Part shown: in pieces, positions 37,645-46,959 of the stretch | Numbering within the stretch: position 1 is the first letter of the stretch | Layout of the letters: each line of letters begins with the position of its first letter | Source: Chlamydiifrater phoenicopteri | GTDB lineage: Bacteria; Chlamydiota; Chlamydiia; Chlamydiales; Chlamydiaceae | Assembly (NCBI RefSeq): GCF_902807005.1 | Contig: NZ_LR777658.1 | Span: forward strand, 1,054,001-1,118,000 | Reading direction: 5' to 3' | DNA length: 64,000 bases | Program-made: the position numbers and the translations under genes | Notes under the pieces: generated by a model | What the model was told of the DNA's origin: nothing | Databases searched by the model: none | What the model saw: only the letters and a program-made list of their open reading frames with translations

Positions 37645-39030
37645 TTATTTGGGTGGCATGTGTAAGGGATCATCAGCTGCTAGAAGAGCAGCTTCCATCC
37701 ATATCTCTGAAAGTGTCGGGTGGGCGTGGACGGTTTCATAAATGCAAGACAGAGTCAGTTCGTTGCGGATAGCTAAAGCCATTTCTCCAATGAGGGAAGA
37801 AGCGTGTGGCCCTACCACATAAGCGCCTAGTATTTGGCCTGTTTCCACATCACTAATGATAGAGGCAAACCCATCAGCGTCCATCATAGCGACAGCTTTA
37901 CCTATGGCTCGGAAGGGAAATGTTGTTGACTTTGCAGAGAAACCTTGACTTTGAGCCTGTTCTAAAGATAATCCTACGGAAGCAACCTCAGGGGAAGTGA
38001 ATATGACTGAGGGAATGGCAGAATAATCCATGGAAACATTTTTTCCTGCAGCATTTTCTGCTGCTACAATTCCTTGATGAGAAGCCACGTGAGCAAGCAT
38101 CCATTTTGCAGTAATGTCTCCTATGGCGAAGATGTTAGGAATATTGGTTCGCATATGAGCGTCTGTTGGAATAGCTCCCTTTTCGCAAATTACTCCGGCT
38201 TTATCTAAGTCTAAATTTTGAGTATTCAACAGGCGTCCAATGGAGACGAGAGCCATAGAATGTTCTATGGAGGAGCCGTTGTTTAAGATGGCTTTCACAG
38301 ATGAAGGAGTTTCTTCCAGCCCAGCAATAGATGCCGAGGTTACAATTTGAATGCCTTTTTTAGTAAAAGCATTTGTTACAAATTTAGAAATCTCTTTGTT
38401 ATCAATAGCTAAGATTCTATCAGCGGCCTCAACTATGGTAACTTTGGTTCCTAGAGTGTTAAATAGGGAAGCAAATTCGCAGCCTATAACACCTCCTCCT
38501 ACAATGAGTAGGCTTTCAGGAATTTCTTGTAATTCTAAGATATCTGTCGATGAACAAATACGCTTACTGAAGGGAACGCCAGGGAAAGGACGAGGTTCAG
38601 ATCCTGTAGCAAGGATGATATTTTGAGCTTTTAAAATAACATCCTCCTCGCCTAAGACTTTGACTTCCGAGGAAGATAAAAGCTTTCCTTTGCCACGGAA
38701 AGAGACTATTTTATTGCTTTTGATTAGGCCATCTAAACCAGATCTAATTCCTGAAACAACAGAGTTTTTCCTCTGCATCATTGAAGGAAAATCTACAGAA
38801 AAATCAGAAACTCTAATTCCGAAATTACCGGCGTTCTTGATAGTATTGAGGACGGATGCTCCAGCGAGCAAAGCTTTTGAAGGAATACACCCTCTGTTTA
38901 GACATGTGCCTCCGGCCAAGTCGTACTCAACAAGAGCCGTTTTAAGGCCTAATCGCGAGGCTTTTATTGCTGCAACATATCCTCCTGGTCCGCCTCCGAT
39001 TACTACACAATCAAAACTTTGGGTTGTCAT
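37645..39030 (-). CDS. lpdA: Dihydrolipoamide dehydrogenase (E3)
   Basis: A 461-residue FAD-dependent E3 subunit of 2-oxoacid dehydrogenase complexes. Visible are the FAD site [17 protein letters not shown], the redox disulfide [16 protein letters not shown], the NAD site [35 protein letters not shown] and the C-terminal catalytic HAHPTLSE. Complete. Gene order lpdA-lipA is sensible for shared lipoate use. It is divergent from CT556 across a 253-base region with a clear promoter only for the other strand. Confidence 0.97.
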   Translation of the reverse strand: MTTQSFDCVVIGGGPGGYVAAIKASRLGLKTALVEYDLAGGTCLNRGCIPSKALLAGASVLNTIKNAGNFGIRVSDFSVDFPSMMQRKNSVVSGIRSGLDGLIKSNKIVSFRGKGKLLSSSEVKVLGEEDVILKAQNIILATGSEPRPFPGVPFSKRICSSTDILELQEIPESLLIVGGGVIGCEFASLFNTLGTKVTIVEAADRILAIDNKEISKFVTNAFTKKGIQIVTSASIAGLEETPSSVKAILNNGSSIEHSMALVSIGRLLNTQNLDLDKAGVICEKGAIPTDAHMRTNIPNIFAIGDITAKWMLAHVASHQGIVAAENAAGKNVSMDYSAIPSVIFTSPEVASVGLSLEQAQSQGFSAKSTTFPFRAIGKAVAMMDADGFASIISDVETGQILGAYVVGPHASSLIGEMALAIRNELTLSCIYETVHAHPTLSEIWMEAALLAADDPLHMPPK

Positions 39031-39157
39031 CTTCTAATCCACTCTGTTTCAAGCTAGGAAAAACGTTTCCTTCACGAAGCAGTTTCGCTAAGAAGCAAAA
39101 GGAAAAAAGCTTTTTGGAAACTAAGCTTATATTAAAGCGATTTATTAATTTTCAGCA

Positions 39158-39185
39158 TTGATTTTTTCGTAGGGTAAATTATAAT
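39158..39185 (+). promoter_or_regulatory. Strong sigma-66-like promoter of CT556
   Basis: TTGATT (39158-39163), a 16-base spacer and a perfect TATAAT (39180-39185) would start transcription near 39192 and leave a leader of about 90 bases before the CT556 ATG. Confidence 0.6.
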
Positions 39186-39240
39186 CTTTTCTAGAGAGAT
39201 GAGGCTGTCCTTTGAGGGGTGATGCCTGAGGCCGATCTGA

Positions 39241-39264
39241 GTTTCTCTTCCATGTTCGGGATGG
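39241..39264 (-). other. Segment resembling the conserved helix III region of 5S rRNA
   Basis: The minus strand reads CCATCCCGAACATGGAAGAG followed by AAAC, close to the universal 5S rRNA segment CCATCCCGAAC..GAAG.GAAAC. Flanking sequence does not fit a complete 5S rRNA. It lies inside the predicted CT556 leader, in antisense orientation to that transcript. Could be chance. Confidence 0.25.
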
Positions 39265-39283
39265 TGTTTTTTTCGAGGAGCAT

Positions 39284-39787
39284 ATGTCGTTGCCGAAAGA
39301 ATTAGATAGTCAGAGATTATGTTGGAAGTGTGAAGGAAGCGTTTCCGTTCATGTTGCGCAGTGTCCTTATTGCAGCGCCTTCTTGCAAGATCCTCCGGTT
39401 CCGGGGAGTGCTTTTTCATCTTGTCACCTTTCTCCTGAGCAGTCGCAGGAAGGAGGTCCGGAAGGAGCTCCTGGACTATTTGCGGTTTCTTCCTCAGATT
39501 GGGACTCTGTGTTGTCTTCAGAAAAACGTTGCCCCTTAGAAGAGCAAGCTGTTCAAGCAAGTTTTGATGATAAACTTATAGATTGGAGAGAATTCTTACC
39601 CTTTGTCCTGATCTCATCAGGATTGGGAATGGTGATGTTCTCTGTTCTTTTGTTTCTTTTCTCCAAAGATGGTGTTGTAACTTTATCCTGGAATAAAAGT
39701 GCTATGATGTACTGCTTCTTAGTCGGGGCTCCCGCGTTGTATAAAGGTTACAAAATGTTATCTGCGGAAAAAGACTGTTTTCGGTAG
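39284..39787 (+). CDS. CT556-like small membrane protein with zinc ribbon
   Basis: A 167-residue protein. An N-terminal zinc-ribbon motif, CWKCEGSVSVHVAQCPYC (CxxC...CxxC, about 13-30), is followed by a Ser/Gly-rich linker and two C-terminal membrane helices (about 105-128 and 138-156). The ATG at 39284 follows GAGGAG by a few bases. It matches CT556 by position opposite lpdA. The function is unknown. It converges with the CT555-like SNF2 gene; only four bases separate the stop codons and no terminator is visible. Confidence 0.85.
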   Translation: MSLPKELDSQRLCWKCEGSVSVHVAQCPYCSAFLQDPPVPGSAFSSCHLSPEQSQEGGPEGAPGLFAVSSSDWDSVLSSEKRCPLEEQAVQASFDDKLIDWREFLPFVLISSGLGMVMFSVLLFLFSKDGVVTLSWNKSAMMYCFLVGAPALYKGYKMLSAEKDCFR

Positions 39788-39791
39788 GCGA

Positions 39792-42700
39792 TTATTTTTC
39801 GTAAAAGTCTCCTAAGTCGAATTCCTCATTAAGAGCTTCTCTGGCAGCCATAATGTCGACAATAGGGTCTCCGCTTTCTTCCTTTTCGGCTGCGGGCTTT
39901 TTCTCCGTGAGACATTCTTCTTCAGAATCTGTAAGAGCTTGGTTTTGTAAATCCTCTCCGTATGAAAGGATAGTTTTTAGGTCCTCTTTGTTTAGCATGT
40001 GAAGAATATTGGAGTCCTGGCTAACTATAACACTATCTAAAAGCTTTGTTTTTGCTTCTATAAGCATGTTGATTCTTTCTTCTAAGGTGTTTGTTGTCAT
40101 TAATTTGTATATGAAAACTTTGTTTTTTTGCCCTATGCGATGGACTCTGTCAAGGGCTTGGTTTTCTTTGGCGGGATTCCACCATCGGTCATACATAATT
40201 ACGACATTTCCCGCTGTTAAATTAATCCCTGTTCCAGACGCCAATAAAGATCCAACAAAAACCCGACAATCAGGATCGGAAGTAAACGTGTCTATTTCTT
40301 CTTTTCGATTTAAAGATTTTCCTTGGATAGAAGCATATTTTATACCAATTTCTTCCAGATAAAGACATATGATTTGGATCATGTTAATGTATTGAGAAAA
40401 AACAACGATCTTATATCCAGAATCTAAAGCTTCGTGAAGAATTTTCAAAAATAAATCCCATTTTCCCGAAGTGTGTTGCTTGTAATTTTCTGGTTTTTTG
40501 AAGAACACTGCAGGATGGTCACAGATTTGCTTAAGATGATTTAGTAAAGCAAATATGTGAATATAGACTGAAGGAGACTCTTCGTCGCTTTCAAGTTTTT
40601 GTAGATGGAGGGAGTCTCTTCTTAGTACCGAAGTGTACAGAGTTTCTTGTTCCCTAGACAAAGCACATGGGAGAGTGTTGTCCATTTTTTCTGGTAAATC
40701 TGGAAGGACATGCTTCTTTGTTCTTCTAAGAATGAACGGGCGCGTAAGCTTTAAGAGGGACTCTTTCATAGAGAGATCGCCGTCCTTTCCCATTTTTTTA
40801 GAAAACATCTTTTTGAACATAGAATCTGAAGGCAGGTAATTAGGTAAAATAGTGTCAATAAGGCCTTTAAATTCTAAAATATTGTTTTCTACAGGAGTGC
40901 CTGTTAACCCTAATTTCATGCGCGCGTTTAATCGAGCAAGAACTTTGTGTGTCTGGCTGTTTTTGTTTTTAGCCATGTGGATTTCGTCGAACACAGCTAC
41001 GGTGAAGTTTTTATTAAAGAATAATTGATAATTTTGTCTTAGTGTTCCGTAAGAGGTGAGCACTAAATCTACATCAGGTAGGGAGGAAGGCTTTTCTGGG
41101 CCGTGGAAAGAAGCCGTTCTCGCGTTAGGGAGATTGGATTTTAAAATATGTTCCCAATGAGATAACACACTCGTTGGACATACAACTAAAAAAGAAGGTC
41201 GAGACTCTTCGTCACAGCTAGTTTGAAATACTATGTCAAGTAAAGCTACGGCTTGGTGTGTTTTCCCCAATCCCATTTCGTCGCAGAGTAATCCGGACAA
41301 GCGGTTTCCATACAAGAACCATAACCACAGCAGTCCACTTTCTTGATAGGGTCGCAATTTGTGGTTCACAGAAAATTTATCTGTGGGTAAGGGAGGAAGA
41401 CAAGAGTCTTTAATTTGTGTTAGTTGTTTAAAAAATTGTAAATCACAGTCTGCTGCTCGTACGTTAGGGGCTAGTCTTAGAGAAGCTAAGGCGTCTAATT
41501 TGAAAATGTCTGTAGCAGAGGCTGTGATCGAATTAGTTTTAGGTGAAAAATTCTTTGGTAGAAATTGAGCAAGAAACTGGAAGAGTAAGTTATTTTCTAG
41601 ATTTAAAAATCCAGCATCAGAAACTAAGAAAGGTTTTTTCTTTTTTAAAGCCAATAAAACTTTGCTTAAGGGGAGCTCCCCTATGTTGGTTTGTAAAGTA
41701 AGCTCTAGTTGCAGAGACCTGTTTTCCGTTGTTGACGAAATGCTGGTAACAATTAAGTTATACTTTTGGGGAAGCTGTAACGATTTATCGCTTAGTTGAA
41801 AGAAAGAATGTATTGGCAAAATTTCTGTCATGAAGTGAGAGACTTTGTCTGAAGGAATTGTTCCGACATAAGAACTCATGGGCTGCAATTCTTCGGGTAT
41901 TAGAGAAAAGCCTTTGCCTTCACGGTACAAATAGGAGCCAAAGAGATGATAGGACCCTTTAGAGTAGTCTTTTAGAGTTGGAGTCAAGGATAACTCGGAA
42001 GTTTTGTCGTTGAAAGAAACCTCCAGAAGCAGCTTTTCCGATAGTTCTGCTTGAGAGAAAAAGTTTCGAACTTTCGCTAAAGAGTCAGAATTTTCCTCTA
42101 TAAATTTATGAACATCTTTAGCTTCGACTGTTGTTCCGTCTTGTACTGGTGTGGATAAACTGAGTTTGGGGAAGAACCCATATCCTGAGAAGAAAATCCA
42201 TTGATCAAAAATAATTTCGGTAGTCTGAGATTCGGTTTCATCCAATTGATAGCGAAAAAGTAGAGTCCCTTGCGATGTCACAGAATAAGTTAGCTCTCCA
42301 GGATATTCCTTCTCTTTGTGAACAGTGAATCCTTGAGCTGTTATTTTTTCTCCGTAGGTGTTTAAAAAGTGGTCGACATCAGAAGCTTTCACAATAAGAT
42401 CTTTCTCTTTTAAAGGAAGTTCTGTGATAGCTACCAACCCTTTCTCCGGGACATGTAATAAGGAATTGCTGATAACTAAGGCGTTCGCCAAATCTCCTGG
42501 AGTCGTAAGGTAAGCATTAGCGACCAGAGAGGCGTCTCTTAAAAATTGCATTTCGTAGTGAACAGGAGATGGTGTTTGCTCATATGGTAAGATGGAAAAT
42601 AATTTTTGCTTTAACTGGCGGGGAAGAATTTCTATTTTGGAAAAAGGTAATGTTAGTTGATTGTCGACGTGACGAACAATGCCTTTTCCTAAAATGTACC

Positions 42701-43598
42701 TTGTATTTCCGATAGAGATGCTGGGGTTTTCTAGCAGTTTTTCTGGAAGAGGTTCATAGAGCTTCTTACACTGCAGCACTACAGGGTTTTCAGAAATTCG
42801 AATGTCAGACAGGGTATAATTTTTTGGCCAGTAAGGGAGGTTAGTTTTTTCAAACAAAATATTAGGAAAAACTTTTTCTGCGAAAGAAAATGAAAGCAAG
42901 GAGCCTTTTAAGAAGAAGAAAGGTGATTTTATGGAGAAAATGAAAGGTTGTTTTTCTTCATTTTCTTCTAGTTCTAAAATACCTGTTTTCAATTGATACA
43001 AGTAAAAGTGTTTAGCTAAAAAGTAATGAGGGGATAAGGCGTAGTCTATTTCTATTGATGTGTGACCTTCTCTCCAGGCGGAGATTTCTTGCTTAGAAAA
43101 AGCTTCTAAAAGTAAAGCTGATAGGGGCGGAGGTGTTGAAGACTCTTTAGAAAAGGTGTCTAGGAGAGCAAAGGCTTCAGAATTACTACAGGATATGAAA
43201 AGGGAACATGAGGTGTCGTTAAAGGAGAATGAATGGTTAGGTTCTGGATGTATCGCGATGTTGCGCTCAAATAAATGGTAAAATAGTTGATTCCAAAAAG
43301 AGCTTTTAAAAGCCGAGTGTAAGGGAGAAAGGAAGGAAAGTTCTTCTAAAGCTAAATAAGAAGCTAAGGGGTGGAAGCAGTCTTCTCCATCAGGACAGTT
43401 GCAGTAAGTAAATATTAGGTCTTCGGGATTCGTTAGATCAAATTTTAAAAAAGAAGTCCAGAATCCGTCAGGAGATTCATCGGAGGGGAAGTGGACTTCG
43501 TAAGAATTTCTGATGAAATCAATGATTACGTTATCTCTGTGCGAGTCTAATTGTTCATGAGCCTCACAAGCATGAGCCAGTAAAGAATTTAAAAGCAT
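39792..43598 (-). CDS. SWIM/SNF2-family ATPase (CT555)
   Basis: A 1268-residue SWI2/SNF2-type DNA translocase. Near the N-terminus is a SWIM zinc motif CNCPDGEDCFH (C66, C68, C74, H76). The C-terminal third holds the helicase core: LLCDEMGLGKTHQAVALL (Walker A, about 771), VFDEIHMAKNKNSQTHK (DEIH, about 870), LGLTGTPVENN, GSLLASGTGINLTAGN and [20 protein letters not shown]. The 700-residue middle is unassigned and poorly repetitive. CT708 in this window is a second protein of the same design. Expected to remodel DNA-protein complexes, perhaps with chlamydial histone-like proteins; that is inference. It is 40 bases after brnQ. Confidence 0.94.
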   Translation of the reverse strand: MLLNSLLAHACEAHEQLDSHRDNVIIDFIRNSYEVHFPSDESPDGFWTSFLKFDLTNPEDLIFTYCNCPDGEDCFHPLASYLALEELSFLSPLHSAFKSSFWNQLFYHLFERNIAIHPEPNHSFSFNDTSCSLFISCSNSEAFALLDTFSKESSTPPPLSALLLEAFSKQEISAWREGHTSIEIDYALSPHYFLAKHFYLYQLKTGILELEENEEKQPFIFSIKSPFFFLKGSLLSFSFAEKVFPNILFEKTNLPYWPKNYTLSDIRISENPVVLQCKKLYEPLPEKLLENPSISIGNTRYILGKGIVRHVDNQLTLPFSKIEILPRQLKQKLFSILPYEQTPSPVHYEMQFLRDASLVANAYLTTPGDLANALVISNSLLHVPEKGLVAITELPLKEKDLIVKASDVDHFLNTYGEKITAQGFTVHKEKEYPGELTYSVTSQGTLLFRYQLDETESQTTEIIFDQWIFFSGYGFFPKLSLSTPVQDGTTVEAKDVHKFIEENSDSLAKVRNFFSQAELSEKLLLEVSFNDKTSELSLTPTLKDYSKGSYHLFGSYLYREGKGFSLIPEELQPMSSYVGTIPSDKVSHFMTEILPIHSFFQLSDKSLQLPQKYNLIVTSISSTTENRSLQLELTLQTNIGELPLSKVLLALKKKKPFLVSDAGFLNLENNLLFQFLAQFLPKNFSPKTNSITASATDIFKLDALASLRLAPNVRAADCDLQFFKQLTQIKDSCLPPLPTDKFSVNHKLRPYQESGLLWLWFLYGNRLSGLLCDEMGLGKTHQAVALLDIVFQTSCDEESRPSFLVVCPTSVLSHWEHILKSNLPNARTASFHGPEKPSSLPDVDLVLTSYGTLRQNYQLFFNKNFTVAVFDEIHMAKNKNSQTHKVLARLNARMKLGLTGTPVENNILEFKGLIDTILPNYLPSDSMFKKMFSKKMGKDGDLSMKESLLKLTRPFILRRTKKHVLPDLPEKMDNTLPCALSREQETLYTSVLRRDSLHLQKLESDEESPSVYIHIFALLNHLKQICDHPAVFFKKPENYKQHTSGKWDLFLKILHEALDSGYKIVVFSQYINMIQIICLYLEEIGIKYASIQGKSLNRKEEIDTFTSDPDCRVFVGSLLASGTGINLTAGNVVIMYDRWWNPAKENQALDRVHRIGQKNKVFIYKLMTTNTLEERINMLIEAKTKLLDSVIVSQDSNILHMLNKEDLKTILSYGEDLQNQALTDSEEECLTEKKPAAEKEESGDPIVDIMAAREALNEEFDLGDFYEK

Positions 43599-43638
43599 AC
43601 GACGTTTTTTTGAAAAATCTGTTGTTTCTCAGAAGATT

Positions 43639-44889
43639 TTATAGGCATCTTGTTATCAATTCGAGAGCGAGGATCGCGTAAAAAAGAATAGTCCCAACAT
43701 GGCGCAAGTTCCACAACTTATGACAGATGCTTCCTATAGTTAATCCTATAAGCGCGGGGTAGCAAAACTGCAAGATCGGCAGAAGTAGGTCGCTTATATT
43801 ATCAAAGTTTAGAGTAGATACTAAGTAAGTTGGAATCAGGGTTAAAACAACCGCTACAGAGAAGGGGGTGTTTTTGGGTAAGCAACTCCTTCTCATAAAG
43901 TCTGCAAAAATTCCCGTTAGAGCTATCTCTGTTGTCAAGCAGGCTATGAAGATTCCAAAGGCAGGAATGTATGCTTTATTTCCTAGTGTTAAGTAACAAA
44001 TTTTTCCGAGACAATCTCCTTTTGGAAGGTATAGAAGAAATCCTGAATGTCTGGAAGCTAGGGCCGAGAATCCAATATAAACTACAGCTAAGAAGAGGCA
44101 TGCGAGGAGAAAGCCGAGGAAGATAGTCTTTTTAGATTTTTTTCCAAGGGCACGGAACTCTAGAAGTGTATCATCACACTCTTGTTTTGGGTTACTTTCT
44201 TGTCTTGATAGCTCTCGTAATGAAACTATGAGAATAGAGCTAAAGAAGAACGATGCTAGGAGATCCATTGTATTAAATCCCTCGACAAAACCAGAAACAA
44301 AAGCTTGGGAGCGGGAGGGATAGAGAGCGACTAATTCTGGTGTATGGGCCTCTTGTAAGAGGCCTTGTAATACAGTCCAGCCTAAAGACAAAAGCATTAC
44401 AGGGGAAAAAATATAGCCAAGCCAGGCTACGAGATTCGAAAGCTTACTCGAAAATAGAAAAATAAGAACACAACAAAGGAAGCTAAACCAAGGTAAGGAA
44501 GGTAGCAGACTCGTTTTTGCGGAAAAGGATGCTAATGTTGAGTAAGAAATAGCGATAGCTCTCGGAATCCCTCCGAAGGGGCCTATGAGACAGAGGATAG
44601 CGATGAAGATGAAGGCTCCTGGAACTTTTCCTATAGAGTAAAAAAATTTCTTATAATCCCCAGAGTAAAGAAGTATGCTTATCAAGCCTAAGAGAGGCAC
44701 TATAACGGCAGATACTATCATACCCAAGCTTGCGCAGAAGTAGTGAGGATAATTAACGGCTCCAACAATGATGGGAAAAACGGTGTTTCCTGCGCCGAAA
44801 AACATTGCGAAGACCGTTCCAGCAATAGATAAAAAAGAAACCGATGCTACTTGTTTTTTCTTTTTAATATTTTTGCTGGAAAAGCCCAT
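43639..44889 (-). CDS. brnQ: Branched-chain amino acid transporter BrnQ
   Basis: A 416-residue integral membrane protein with about 12 hydrophobic segments and the LIVCS-family signature VFAMFFGAGNTVFPIIVG near the N-terminus; it imports Leu, Ile and Val with a cation. FIAILCLIGPFGGIPRAIAISY is another conserved segment. It lies between nth (88 bases upstream) and the SNF2 gene CT555. In C. trachomatis, as I recall, brnQ (CT554) and nth (CT697) are far apart, so this junction is a rearrangement boundary between chlamydial lineages. Confidence 0.95.
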   Translation of the reverse strand: MGFSSKNIKKKKQVASVSFLSIAGTVFAMFFGAGNTVFPIIVGAVNYPHYFCASLGMIVSAVIVPLLGLISILLYSGDYKKFFYSIGKVPGAFIFIAILCLIGPFGGIPRAIAISYSTLASFSAKTSLLPSLPWFSFLCCVLIFLFSSKLSNLVAWLGYIFSPVMLLSLGWTVLQGLLQEAHTPELVALYPSRSQAFVSGFVEGFNTMDLLASFFFSSILIVSLRELSRQESNPKQECDDTLLEFRALGKKSKKTIFLGFLLACLFLAVVYIGFSALASRHSGFLLYLPKGDCLGKICYLTLGNKAYIPAFGIFIACLTTEIALTGIFADFMRRSCLPKNTPFSVAVVLTLIPTYLVSTLNFDNISDLLLPILQFCYPALIGLTIGSICHKLWNLRHVGTILFYAILALELITRCL

Positions 44890-44977
44890 AAGATAAAATT
44901 CGAATAAAAAGTGATTTACGGAGGAGTTTACTCTTTCTAAGGTTTAAAAACAAAATAAAACGGGAGAGCAGAGCGAG

Positions 44978-45613
44978 TCAACCAGTCAGGTTCCTTTTCG
45001 ATAGATAGGAGCATATAGGACATAAGGCTTGTTGATGCCCTTTTGCTGGGCAATATTTTCTAGCAAATAAAATTAGTTGGAGGTGTAGTTTTTTAGAATT
45101 TTTTAGCCCAAAAAATTTTACTAAATCTTTTTCCACTGCAAACGGTGTTTTTGCTTTAGTGATGCCCCACCTTTGGGCTAATCTAAGAATATGAGTATCT
45201 ACAGGAAAGGTTGGCTTGTTGTATAGCACGCTTAGAAAAACTGACGCCGTCTTTCGACCAACTCCGGGGAGGGATGTTAGTTCTTCCAGCGTTTTTGGGG
45301 GCTCACTATGATGATCTTGAATCAATCGTTGACTTAGCGCTAATAAGTAGGAAGCCTTTCTTTCTCCAAGTCCGCAAGGTTTTATTAGGGAGTATAATTG
45401 TTTTTGGGTCAGTGTGGACATGGTTTCTGGAGATGGAGCTTTTTGAAAAAGTTTTGGAGCTATTGTGTTGACGGCTTTATCAGTTGAATTACCAGACAAT
45501 AAAACAGAAACAAGGAATTGAAAGGGAGTTTCCCATCCAGTAAGAGATGGTTGAGGGTCCGGAAATAAACATTCGAGCTTGTTTAGAATAAATTGTTTTT
45601 TGGATAAAGGCAT
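44978..45613 (-). CDS. nth: Endonuclease III
   Basis: A 211-residue helix-hairpin-helix DNA glycosylase/AP lyase for oxidised pyrimidines. Catalytic features are intact: the hairpin LPGVGRKTASVFLS with the nucleophilic Lys and FPVDTHILRLAQRWG with the catalytic Asp. The C-terminal iron-sulfur loop is abnormal: KYCPAKGHQQALCPICSYLS has Cys-x9-Cys-x2-Cys and no fourth Cys before the stop, where the family has Cys-x6-Cys-x2-Cys-x5-Cys. It starts 2 bases after mnmE and is likely co-transcribed with it. Confidence 0.95.
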   Translation of the reverse strand: MPLSKKQFILNKLECLFPDPQPSLTGWETPFQFLVSVLLSGNSTDKAVNTIAPKLFQKAPSPETMSTLTQKQLYSLIKPCGLGERKASYLLALSQRLIQDHHSEPPKTLEELTSLPGVGRKTASVFLSVLYNKPTFPVDTHILRLAQRWGITKAKTPFAVEKDLVKFFGLKNSKKLHLQLILFARKYCPAKGHQQALCPICSYLSKRNLTG

Positions 45614-45615
45614 GA

Positions 45616-46959
45616 TTATTTACCAATACAAAACTGGCTAAAGATTTCTCCTAAGACTTCTTCCGTAGCTTCTTTCCCTGATAAGACGCCGGTTTCCTGA
45701 AGGGCTTCTCTTAATTCTAAGGCAATAAATTCAGGCTCTATACCAGATTGATATGCTCGAAGCGCTGTCTGTAGTTTTTCTGCTACTTTTTTTAAAATAT
45801 TGTAATGTCTGGAAGAAACCAAAAATACTCTGGAGCTGGTTTGCTGAGAATTTGTGTGCAGCCACTCGCTTATAGCCTGTTTGCATTCACGAAGCCCTTG
45901 TCGAGTTTTTGCTGATACCGAGAATTGAGGGATGGTTATTCTAATCCTGGGTATTGGATGATTTAGGTCTGCCTTATTCCAAATAAGGAAGGATGGTTTT
46001 TCTTCCAGAATGGCGGGCAGGTCGGCAGTTTCATCCGCAGGGTCTGCCACCCACAGGATGAGCTTTGCGGTTTCCATCGCTTGAAAACTTTTTTGTATTC
46101 CGGCTTTTTCTACAGGGTCTTCGGCGTTTCGAGTGCCAGCGGTATCCACAAGCTTAACGGTTTTCCCTCCAATAGTCCAAGATTCGCGTAGCATATCTCT
46201 TGTGGTTCCTGGTATGTCGGTTACTATGGCTCGATCTTCTTCAAGAAAAGCGTTCAGTAGCGAAGATTTGCCTGCGTTGGGGTTTCCGGCTAATACGATG
46301 GTTGCTCCTTGAGAAAGTTGTTGTCCTTCATTGAAGCTGCCGAGTAGCTCTTGCACAGAGAGGAGAGCCTCAGAAATCCACGCTAGAGATTGATCTGACA
46401 TGGAGAAGTCTTCGCCTTCCTCAGGAAAGTCTGCCTGTACTTCGAGAAAAGCGAGGGCTTGTATGATCAGTTGGGATATCTGGGATATTTTTTTTGAAAA
46501 AGCCCCTTTTAAATGATTTTGAGCAATATCGAAAGCTTCTGAGTTTTCTGCGGCTATAATATTTTGTATAGCTTCTGCTTGTATGAGGTCGATTTTTCCG
46601 TTGAGGAAAGCTCTTTGCGTAAATTCTCCTGGAAGGGCTGCACGAGCTCCAGCGTGAAAAAGGGCTTCTAAAATTTTTGTAGAGGCAAAGTATCCTCCGT
46701 GGCATTGAAATTCTACGGTGTCCTCCCCTGTAAAAGATTTTGGGGCGCGCATAACGAGGACCAGACACTTGTCAATAATTTTTCCAGAGGGAGCTAAAGC
46801 AGAACCGAGATGTACAGAATGAGAATGGTATTGGGATACTGGACCAGAGAACACTATTTCGGAAATTTCTATAGCTTTTGGGCCGGACACTCTTACTACA
46901 GAAATGCTAGCTTCTCCAGGGGCTGTAGCTATGGCTGCAATAGTCTCGTTAAGTAGCAT
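45616..46959 (-). CDS. mnmE: tRNA modification GTPase MnmE (TrmE/ThdF)
   Basis: A 447-residue GTPase that, with MnmG, modifies the wobble uridine of certain tRNAs. N-terminal folate-binding domain (IAAIATAPGEASISVVRVSG at the start), helical domain, inserted G domain with GNPNAGKSSLLN, DIPGTTRD and the NKAD base-recognition motif, and the C-terminal FCIGK with the catalytic Cys. Complete. Next gene nth begins 2 bases later. Upstream lies a 334-base divergent region towards psd. Confidence 0.97.
   Translation of the reverse strand: MLLNETIAAIATAPGEASISVVRVSGPKAIEISEIVFSGPVSQYHSHSVHLGSALAPSGKIIDKCLVLVMRAPKSFTGEDTVEFQCHGGYFASTKILEALFHAGARAALPGEFTQRAFLNGKIDLIQAEAIQNIIAAENSEAFDIAQNHLKGAFSKKISQISQLIIQALAFLEVQADFPEEGEDFSMSDQSLAWISEALLSVQELLGSFNEGQQLSQGATIVLAGNPNAGKSSLLNAFLEEDRAIVTDIPGTTRDMLRESWTIGGKTVKLVDTAGTRNAEDPVEKAGIQKSFQAMETAKLILWVADPADETADLPAILEEKPSFLIWNKADLNHPIPRIRITIPQFSVSAKTRQGLRECKQAISEWLHTNSQQTSSRVFLVSSRHYNILKKVAEKLQTALRAYQSGIEPEFIALELREALQETGVLSGKEATEEVLGEIFSQFCIGK

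Noticed and set aside
39205-39245. TPP-riboswitch-like wording (CCTTTGA, CTGAGG) in the CT556 leader
   Set aside because: Only scattered short matches, wrong order and spacing, and no thiamine gene downstream.
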